From Sitta carolinensis (lineage: Eukaryota > Chordata > Aves > Passeriformes > Sittidae), in contig JAVUNC010000006.1 in NCBI GenBank assembly GCA_032173965.1, positions 39,341,870-39,405,869 of the forward strand: DNA of 64,000 bases, read 5' to 3'. A program made the translations under genes and the position numbers. Under the pieces are notes generated by a model that was given only the letters and a program-made list of their open reading frames with translations, did not search any database and had not been told where the DNA came from. This document shows, piece after piece, positions 54,499-64,000 of the stretch; within the stretch, counting starts at the first letter, position 1, and every line of letters begins with the position of its first letter.

Positions 54499-54517
54499 TT
54501 TTTTTTTTTTTTTTTTT
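54499..54517 (+). repeat. Poly-T run (19 T)
   Basis: Homopolymer on the sense strand in intron 9, followed by GTTGCTGCCC. No retroposed body was recognised. Confidence 0.9.
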
Positions 54518-56189
54518 GTTGCTGCCCTTGAGAATCTCAAGCTGAGCTGGGAAACTGTTGGAAAAACAAATACTCTGGGGGTCATAAAGAGAGTTTCCTG
54601 CTTCTCTCCGGGGGTCTAACAGTTTTAAACATCATTCTCTGTATTTGTACTTCCAGCTGAGGATCTTTTAAATCCAGCTTGTTGCTGCACCCCTACCTCC
54701 CTCCCACAGAGCATGGCAAGCTTCCAGAAAAAGTGCTTTAACCTGGGCTGGGCAGGAGAAATCTTTCAGGCTTTGATGCTTTGAAGAGTGTTTACAGACA
54801 TTAGCAGAGTTGTACCCTTTGTACTGAAATGTGAGAATTCTTCAGTGCCTCTTCTTTTGGGCTTTATTCAACATTATAGTTTTTGTATAGAGCTTATAAA
54901 ATTTTATAAGTGTACACCTGTTTTGTTTTCATAACATTCTGGTTCTTGCTATTTCTCTTAAGGTAGGAGCTGTCATCCTGTGTCTTCATAGACTAAATAC
55001 AGATCTGTCAGAGCAGAAATACAGCTAGAAATGTTGCTTTGTTGAAGTAGTTAAATTTTTCTTGGTTTTTTTTGTATTACATTTGATTTAAAATGTGTGT
55101 CTCACTTTTTACTTTCAATAGCATATGAGGTGCCAGGTTTCTACAGAATGCTGGTGTGCTGCTCATACAGGAAGAGGAGAAAATAGTAATAGCAGGTTAC
55201 TAGTATATATAGTATATACAGCACAACTAAAATGCTTCTAAATCAGTAACATTAAGGTAAAGCATTTCAACAGCAGTAGTCACACATGACGTGATGAGTG
55301 ACGTCTTTCTCTGGGTTAGCATGAAATAGAGTTCATGGTTCCTGATGTGGTACATGATTTACTAGAGCGGAGTTTTATGGAAATACCTGAATGACCCACA
55401 CAAGCACTACCTTCTATCATCAGTCCTGAAAACTGCACCAATTTTCTACACAGAAAAAATAAGACAAGTAGTGCAATATAGTATTATATATACTGTATGT
55501 GTAGTATAATTGTTTCTGTCTTCTTTGGAAGCAGGCAGTACTCAGTAATGAAGCCTTTCTGTGGGCTGTGTTAGACTATGTGGGACTTGCAGGCCAGCTG
55601 AGCTACTGTCCATGCCTATTTTAGTGGGTTCTGATGGAAAATATGTTTGCCACAAGGTCAATTCATGCCATTTCACATAAATGCAGTTGACCTAGCACAA
55701 ATTCCCAAACATAGACGATCTTGACAATCTACAATGTGTACTTTTGTCCTGCTAGAGTGCAGATGTTTGCTAATGTTTCAGAATCAATAAACTTTCTTAG
55801 ATAGTACAGATTGAAATCTTTAAAGGAAGAAGCTGTCTGAAAAACCTGCATGCCAGTTAATGTGTTTTAAGAGAATATGGCCAGAGGAGAGATTTGAGAT
55901 TACTTTAAATAAGATTGAGCAGATTGTCAGTTTCAGTATTGGGGTTTAGTTCAAGACAAATTGACTTGTCAAGGACAGGATTAACTAACCTGTAGGGCTT
56001 CTTTCTGCCACAAATAAGCTTCTGTTAATGCTCAGGTTATTGCCTAATTGTTGCATAGTGGAAAAGTTGTGGTTACAATACTGCCTACATGGGGGAAAAT
56101 GTGTTACAGAGTATGCATGCTTCTCAAGTTCATGTTGGCTAGCAGCTCCTAAGATTTCTTAACTGTTTGTGCATGGACACTGGGATTGC

Positions 56190-56212
<23 letters not shown>
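56190..56212 (+). repeat. Poly-A run (23 A)
   Basis: Homopolymer followed by GAAGAAAAAAGG. It is the only long A-run on the sense strand within the gene; the other long intronic runs here are T. Confidence 0.9.
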
Positions 56213-56224
<12 letters not shown>

Positions 56225-58815
56225 CGCCAGTAAAATACTTCTGAAGCTTTTTAAGACTTTCAAGCATGCCTTCCAGCTGGTCGTCAGCTTAATATTTTAT
56301 CATATAAGCGTGTTGGCAAACTCAGGCTCTAAATGGGCAATAGAGAACTCATTTGTCTAGCATCTCTAGAACTAAGTACTCTGTGCAAACAGATGTGTCA
56401 CTCTTAGAGAATAACTATACCAGGAGCTGGAAACAAAATGTTCAGTACCTCCAATCTGTAATACAGCTTGTCTTTTCTAGGATTTTGGCTGTATTTCTGG
56501 CAAGTATCTTTTTGGTCAGGATATAGCAGCATAGAGGTAATTGTAGGTTTTATGTGCACAGCTTTGATCTTTCCAGGATCCTTGGAAAACAAAGCTGTTC
56601 AGGAAAAACAAGTCTGTAAATGTCAAAGGAGAGACAAGGTCCCCCCGGTTTGGGCCTTTTCAGGCACAAAGCCTGCTCTTCCACCTCACTGCAGTTCTAG
56701 GTGGCAGGATACCAGAAGCTTCTTGCCAAATACAACTTACTAAGATGGGAAAGCTCAACACCCTTGCTGTTGAAATTATTGCAGAGTTTTAGGGTAAATC
56801 TGAGAGCACACTGTAGAAGGACAAGTATGGCTACTTAACAGATATACTGGCAGATGTGGGCAACCCTGACCTGGTGGGAAAATTGCAGGCTATAGTTTTT
56901 ATCATAAGCTGAACTTGGCTAGAAACATCTTTGATGTCAAAGGAGAAACTTGAAATGTTGTAAATGTTGTTCTTATTGAATGGATCCAGGTCTTTCACAG
57001 AAAGTTGTATGATGTGTTCTGTGAAAGATTCAGGTGTTGCCTTCTCAATGACTTCATACAAAAGCTTCCTATTGAAATAAAAAAAAACAAAAAAAAACCC
57101 AACAAATAAACCAACTCGGAGTAAAAGTTCTTAATTTGAGGACACATTAGTAAAGAGCGCACACACACTTGCAGCATCCTGTCTCTTCTGTTGTGCCTTG
57201 TGTTAGGTGAAATCTGTAGCAATATTGTTTTGGGAGGTATATAAAAGTACAGAAGGAACTTTGGAACTTAACGTGCTCCATTCCATAAGGTGCCATTTAG
57301 TACCACTTATCAAAAGTAGGTGTTCAGGACTATGACTATTCTGTTCACTTTCTTTAACCTTAAAGGATTCTTCTCCAAAGAGACGTAGTAGATGTCTGCT
57401 GGGCTGCTTTTCTGGATTTTGGGACTAAGAGAGATAGATACTTCTCATAGTACCTTACAGTATCGTTTACTGGTCAAAACATACTTCTGCATAACATCTC
57501 ATTATTATCCCGAGCTCATGGAGCCTGTTTCATAGCACTCTTGGCATCATTTCTTTATAGAGCTGGCTTCTGTTCAGTTTGGCCAGAAGATGGTACTTCA
57601 TTGTTTATGGCTGCCACCTCCCAAAGGAGTTTGCCAAAGAGTATGGTAGTCAAACACATCCCATCCCTCAGGTGGTACCCCCTCAGGGATACCTCACTAT
57701 CCAGGTAAGAGAATGGTTGCCCTAGCTCTGTTTGTTGCTTTCGAAATGAAGCTGATTATTTCTAACCAAAGCTGGCTATTTCTAACCAAAGGTGAACACT
57801 TTATAGCTGGCTGGTGTGTCTTTTCCAGTGAATGACAAGCCTTGCTGTGCTTGAGCATTAGTCCAGCTGTTTTAGCAGCAATGCTGTTAGAAGCTTTTAA
57901 GGTGTTGACAAGGAGCGTGACCAATCACCTGACTTCTGCTGAATACTGTTCCTTGCACTTAGAACATTCCTATCTGATTTTAAATTTCAGAGCATTTATC
58001 ATCCCTCAGAATGAGGGAGACAACTGTTGCCAGTCATCTACATTTAATTTGCACTGTTTCTTAGTCTACCTTATTGCCTGGAATTTATGTGACAGACAAA
58101 TCCCTCTATTTGGCTGAACTGGCTTTGAGTTTTAGAAGAATAGATTAAGACCTATGGATGTTGTAAAACCTTGTTCTTTTGTACTGGTTTGATGTAAAAT
58201 TCAAAAAACAATGTGAAAACAATTAAGGAAAAAAAATCTAATTTTTATGACCAGCTAGCAAGAGTTCCATAGGGAAGCTAGTGTATTAAAGCTCAGTCAG
58301 AAGAGCTACTGAATTACTGCTCTAAAGCTGAGTACTTGGCTGTCTTTTCCAGTCTGTGGATTCTGTTGTGAACTCCTTAGAGATGTGCCTAATGGCAGGA
58401 TAAATATACTAATAAACTAAATGTTAGTACTGTTAATCAGTAATAACTTTTTCATAAAACTGCACAAACTACTCTTCAATACATTTCCCTGAAGACTGTT
58501 CTTGTATTTGAGAATTTTAGGGAGAAATTGTTGTGTTTCTTTTTCTGAACACAACAGAGCTAATTCTTCTTTTCCAAGTTTGTTTTTGGGAGGTGTTTCC
58601 TGTTAACACAGGTCATTCAGTGACATGGGGTATGGTCGTCAGACTCTTCAGCTTTTCTAACTCTATAGCTTTGGCTATAACCTGTGTTTTATGCAGTCAT
58701 TTTTATAGGATTTTAATACTTTTCATTTTTATAGTACTTTGTACTTGTACCTTCTTTCTTCATTATATTTTGAGAGAAGTGAGGACAGTTTGGGGTAGCA
58801 GAAGGCTACATGGTC

Positions 58816-59077
58816 ATTTTGGGGTTTTTTGGTTGATTTTTTTTTTTGTTGTTGTTGTTTGTTGGTATCTTTTTTGTGGGTTTTTTTGTGGTTTTGCTTT
58901 GGGTTTTTGTTTTGGTTTGGGTTTTTTATTGTTTTTGTGTATTTTTTGTTGGTTTTGTTTTGTTTTTTGGTTTGGTTTTAGGGTGTTTTTTTGTTTTGGT
59001 GGTTTGTTGTTTTTTAATTGGTTGAGGTTTTGGGTTGTTTGTTGTTTTGGTTTTGGGGGATTTTTTGTGGGTTTTTC
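58816..59077 (+). repeat. Large T/G-rich tract (about 260 bp)
   Basis: Almost free of C and nearly free of A on the + strand, made of TTTTG, GGTTTT, GTTGTT and TTTGGG units without a single fixed period. It creates a 188-codon + frame rich in Phe/Trp/Gly/Cys and a Lys/Pro/Asn/Thr-rich minus frame, both artefacts of composition. The many short G-runs could allow quadruplex formation in the nascent RNA. Confidence 0.9.
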
Positions 59078-61839
59078 TCCATTTGGAAAAAGGAGTTAGT
59101 AGCTTGAAGCCTGTTGATTCTGGATGTGGCGTCCTAATATCCTGGTTGAGTCCACAGATTTTGATACTTAATTGACTTGGAAATTTTAGTACCAAGGGAA
59201 ACCCTTGGAAAGTGTTATGTAGATTAAAATAAAACTCCACTACAACTGTTTGTTTTCTCTGGGGATTAGTTCTTTTGACAGTTCATCATGAAGTGAAGGA
59301 TATGTATAGCTGTGTCCTCATGGAAGCTCTGTAGATTCCTGCTAAACAAGGGGAATTACACTGTCTTCCAGATGTAGATGTGTAGGATCTGGGGGGTTTG
59401 ATAGTTCTGTTGTAATGGCATTTATTGGAATGCCAGAATTCCAGTGGGAGACACTGCTGCTGCTCAGGCATGGTCTTGGATCCATGTGGTGGTCTTCATA
59501 AAATACCTTAAGTTTGGGGTTTGATGTATTCAGTGGAATTGAAGGCTTATATGAGGGACTTCAGGGGTATTTTTCATAGCAGGATTTTTCCTAAGGCAGG
59601 GTATAAATGTTCAACGACTTCCCTTTAGATTTGAGGGTACTCCAACACTTTAACATGTGGTTGCAAGTGCTGTATATTCCATACACATTTGTTTTTCTAT
59701 AGAAATAATGTACTGTGGAGTGTTTCAAGTGCCTTTTCTCTTAAAGTGTTGTCCATATAGATCACACCTATTAAACTTAAGCATTGTGCTTTTTCTTGTA
59801 AAAGCTGGTGTGCACTGCAGCTTTTTTGTATTCTGGGAAAAGAAATACAGTCTGCACTATTTCCTGCGGTCTGTGCATGTAGAGAATGGCTATGCCATGT
59901 AACATAGGGTGAGCTCCAGCCTAACAGCAGCAGAATGGCAGAATTTGTGCTAATATTTTTGTTATTAGTTTTATCTGTTTTAATGTGGATAGATTCAGAA
60001 GAGATTTTTTACTATCACTGTAAATGAACTTTTGAGATGGAAGGAATATTTCCAATGCTGGTATTTTTATTTTCCTCTAGAAGTACTTACAGTGCTGTCC
60101 TTTTTGTTCTCCTCATGCTTGACCTAAAGCTGATTTCATGTTTTATACTGACCGTATCTTTCCATTCTTTGATTATAGCTCTCTTAAAATGTGGAAAGGG
60201 GCTGCTTTGCTGTTCTTATCACACATGTTCAACTGGAGGTTATAATTTGTCTGGTTATGTACGGGTTTTTATCTGTATGATATTTTACAATTAATAAACA
60301 CAGTAATATTAGCTGAAACTAGGTGACTGCTACATTGTGTAAGACTTCCTGCTTGTAACAAGAGGTTTTCATCACATGTTTTTGTATATATATTTAATAG
60401 TCATTCATATCTTCCATCTTCTGTTATACTGCATAGGAAAAGATTTCTTTACCCCTTTGTGTTGCTGTTTAAAATCCCAAGGAACAGTTAGCTTTGATAC
60501 TGATTGCCATTGTAAAAAAACAGTCTGCACAAAACAGATGGAAAATATAGTTCACGCTCTTTGTTGCTATGTTGTAAAGCTACTGAACTGTCTCCATGGA
60601 AGTAGATTATAAACATCCTTAATATAATATGCTTTGTCAAAGCTTGCACATTCCTTAGCTTCTAAAGAAATGTGGTGTTTGTATGTGTTCCTGATGTTTT
60701 TGCTCTTTGTGGATTCAGTGTGCCATAAAGGGCTGCCAACCTATTTGTACTGTACAAAGGTTTGAGTCTTTTTTTGTTTGTTTTGTTCTGTCTCTTCTTC
60801 GCTGATTCTTTCTCTTGAGATTTTTAAGAGCAGAGATGTGCTTTATAAATTTCAGTGTCCATAGTATCATAATAGAAAGAAATCAGAAAGTCTTAAATGC
60901 TTGCTTTTTCAGCAATTCAATTAACTTGGCAAGGTAAGTTTAATTGAAACTATATAAAGGTAATTTTTTTCATGGTTCCGACTTTCTAGTGAAGGTGCCA
61001 TAACTAATTTAGAAGAACTGCCTGATGAGCGCACATTTCTTTTCTTTCTTCTCAGCAAGACACAAGAATAGCTGTCAAACAGGATATATAGAGCTGTCTT
61101 TTTAATGATTATGAATGCTATTATGATGACTGTACTTGTGATAATACAAAATCTGTATGAGCTAATGTGTAAGTAGTGTTAGTAAAATCCCACAAATCCT
61201 CCCAGTGATTAATGTGTACAGTTAAATAATACATTTACCCAGGCAACACAAACTTAATTTCTTTGTTCTGGAGAGATAGCCCTAATCACATTCTTTAAAA
61301 TTACCTGTTGATCTGAACCAATGCTTTATAAGTTCAATGACTGTAAATCATAATTGTTAAGATGCAGGGAATTTTAGTCATGTGACAGCAGTGCAGCCAG
61401 ATACAGTGAGCCATGTATGAACAAACAGGAACAGCTATTATGAATTACATTTCAGAAATTGCTTTCTGGGTTGCCTAGAGAGGGGGTCGGGGGTGGAATT
61501 CTTGCAGGCTATTCTTCAGCAGATTTTTCAGCTAGTGTCAGAGTGAAGTTGGCAGGTAATGTGCTTTTGTTCTCACTTTCTGTCACAATAGATTTTCTTC
61601 GTATACCTAATCTATTTAGCTATGATAACTCTAGAGAGAACTTAAACTGTTTTCAGCAGAAATTCAGCCTCTGGAAAAATTCTGTGTGAAAAAATACAAC
61701 GGTATACGTGGAGTTGGAGTTAGGGAACCCTTCTGGTTCTCATAAGCCTATTCTCTCACTGCAACAGGGCTTGAAGCATATCAGAGATGAGTACAATGTG
61801 TTCCTATGCAATTCTTTGCATATGAAATAATTTTGTGTT

Positions 61840-61901
61840 CAGCCAGTCTTGTTAATTTTTTAGATACACAGCAGCCAGTCTTGTTAAATTTTAGATACAG
61901 A
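61840..61901 (+). repeat. 32-bp direct duplication
   Basis: CAGCCAGTCTTGTTAA followed by TTTTTAGATACACA recurs 32 bp later as CAGCCAGTCTTGTTAA followed by ATTTTAGATACAGA. This is a recent local tandem duplication. Confidence 0.85.
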
Positions 61902-64000
61902 GACACATTGCTTTCTTGTTTTGTTTTGTTTTTTTAAATAATGTTAAAATAGAGTTCATTATGATAATTTTATCAACTTAGTCAACCAGGCATTATCTTG
62001 AATTCTCCTTTTAGTGGAAAGGACTTGTGTGTTTCTGACAGCCTTCTGAAGGAGGCAGATTTTGGTTTGGTTTTGTTTGTTGTCGTTCCTTGGACAAGAT
62101 CCATCCTTCATCAAAGATGTCAAATCCTACTTCTGTCTAGGTGGATTTGCTATGAAGAGTCACACTAAACACAAAAGAAGAGCATGGGATCTTTTGTTCT
62201 GTGTCATGTGAACTTTAAAGTAGAGACAGATGCTATTTCTGCAGTGTCTGGTATACCATTGTTGGTACTGGAGGAAAAAATTTAAAAGCAAATTACCAGA
62301 TACACGTGATTCTAGTAGTTGTTAAGGAATCCAATGGTACCAGCAACCAGCAGTCTTTTTAGACTTTCCTAAGTGTTAGAAAAAGCAGGTTTCTATAATT
62401 CAAAGTGCATTTTTACTGAAGAGAAGTGTCAAGAGATATTATGTCTTCCCATGTCTTGAAACTGAGTTATTGCAATTAATTGCAAGTTGACATTATGTTT
62501 GAGGACATGGTTGTCCTTTACATGGATAACTCCAGATTATTTATGCAATGTGGATCTACTATTTTATCATTTCTCTATGTCTAAAATCAAGGGACTACTG
62601 AAGCAAAACAGTGAGAGCAATTCCATTTTACTTTGCATGCTGTCTTGCATAAGATAAAAGCCTGCATAAATGTAAATCAGAATTATGGTTGTATTTGTAC
62701 AGCCCAGTTGTTTTCAGGTTTTGAGAGAACCACTAGTCCAGCAGAGCTTTTGGAGAGGCAGGCCTAGGGGGATGTATGTCCTGCTGAATAGTCCTTCTCT
62801 CTTCTTTAGGTAATGTTTGTGCAGACTTCAAAGACTTCTTGAGGTCAGCAGATCATTTCCTCTGATTATCACGCAGGGAGTATCAATAGTAGTGACTCTG
62901 TATCCCTGTTTTGTGTCATTTTCTTATCTATGCAGATGGAAAGGGCAGTTTTTAAAACAAGGGTAAAAAACACTGCAGATCAATTGTTAAACCTTGTGAA
63001 GGCTGCTGCTATAAGCTCAGTGGTTCTTAAGATCTCTTTTAAGGGTTGACAAATGTGAATACATGCATTTTGTTGAATTACAGCCAGATTAGGCTGTTGG
63101 TAGCCCTTCAGCTGTGAATTCCCGAGGGTTGGATGTACCTTATAGAAAAAATAAATGGTCTGATGAAAAAGCTCCAGTTTCAAAGAGCTGATCTCCTCAG
63201 CAACCTGAAGGTGTGAGAGGAGGTACTGTTATGGCCAAGGCATCAACTGATGAACCTCACATAACAGCACAAAACTTCACACACTTCAGTGACAAATATG
63301 TAGCATGTCTCAAATGCCAGACTTGCATCGGAATTATTCTGGTATTAAGACAGCTGAAATGTTTCCATATTAAATTACAAACAATCCTGCCTTTTGGATG
63401 TATCAAAGAGTTGTATGTGTTCCTGTCGTGGAGCAATATTTTAAACAGAAAAATTTGAAAGTTCATCCATTGAAATGGTGTATTGTACTCTATTGGTGTA
63501 TTTTTATCAGATTCCTGAAAATATCTGGTATTTTAAAAAATGCTAGTCAGTATGCAAGCCATGATGTTGCATACCAGTGGAGCCTTTAAAAATAAGTATT
63601 TCTCAGAACTGTACTGAAATTGACTTCATTACAGCTCACACAAAGTTCAGCAAAATTGATCATTGGTGCCTTGTGTTTTTTTTGGCAAGTTGTGGGCTTT
63701 TCTGGGGTGTCCCCCTGTTTCATTCAATTACATCTCAGTGCAGGTGCCATTTCATCAGTTCAGCTTGACACATCAGCTGTGTGTCAAGAGGGACTGAGAT
63801 GTTTCAGTTAATAAAATAGGTTAATTCAGTTCCTGGCTATAGAAAATTCGGATTAATTAGGAAATAATAAGTTGCAATCTAGAAGGAAGAGTCATAATAA
63901 AACCTACATGGAAACTGTTAAGACATATTTGTCCTTAGAGTTGTATTACATAATTTTAATATGGTGTTACTAAGAAGGTGGTATCACTTCTTCAGTCACT

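Larger units (their letters stand above)
49083..64000 (+). other. SPTLC2 intron 9, at least 14.9 kb, continues past the window
   Basis: I read this stretch for a following exon (expected to continue with a sequence like KECVQQLAENT and GFIIYGNEDSP) and found none, so the window appears to end inside the intron. It contains poly-T and poly-A runs, a 260-bp T/G tract, a 32-bp duplication, and a few exon-like segments with plausible splice signals (51890-51984, 57561-57704, and 56871-57068 on the minus strand) that I do not accept as real exons. No interspersed repeat family was clearly recognised. Confidence 0.75.

Noticed and set aside
58533..59099. 188-codon Phe/Trp/Gly-rich + frame and its Lys/Pro-rich minus counterpart
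   Set aside because: Both are produced by the T/G low-complexity tract, in which stop codons are depleted by composition.

Overview
The window is vertebrate nuclear DNA, most likely from a bird. The interspersed repeats I can recognise are CR1-type LINE 3' ends, on both strands and some still carrying the octamer-like tail near ATTCTGTG. There is one retroviral solo LTR and nothing resembling Alu, L1 or B1. Most of the sequence is AT-rich and non-coding, with a single sharp CpG island.

There is one confident protein gene: the first nine coding exons of SPTLC2, the large catalytic subunit of serine palmitoyltransferase, on the + strand from 19237 to beyond the right edge. All nine exons have GT-AG borders, their phases chain without error, and together they encode the first 426 residues plus one base. 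This covers the N-terminal membrane segment and the PLP fold up to just past the catalytic lysine (K371). The C-terminal exons, about 128 residues by comparison with the human protein, were not found and should lie to the right. Intron 9 is therefore at least 14.9 kb.

Layout. 1-18180: intergenic DNA with no gene I can support. It holds an antisense CR1 fragment (3275-3720), a solo LTR with a duplicated U3 segment and a 4-bp target duplication (4084-4863), and a CR1 tail (5935-6057). It also holds an inverted pair of about 222-bp repeats (12785-13008 and 15609-16071). 18181-19520: the CpG-island promoter, TATA-less, with seven same-orientation CCAAT boxes, GC boxes and an ETS site. 19237-49082: exons 1-9 with eight introns, carrying two sense CR1 copies in intron 1 and one antisense copy in intron 2. 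49083-64000: intron 9, with homopolymer and T/G-rich tracts.

The most unusual structure is at 15777-16011, inside the second copy of the 222-bp repeat: two perfect 105-bp inverted arms around a 25-nt loop, flanked on both sides by CCATGG. The paralogous copy at 12.8 kb has only one CCATGG and no palindrome, so it serves as an empty site. This looks like a recently inserted hairpin (foldback) element of a class I do not recognise. The second notable structure is the regularly spaced CCAAT-box array of the SPTLC2 promoter, with three consecutive intervals of 52, 52 and 53 bp.
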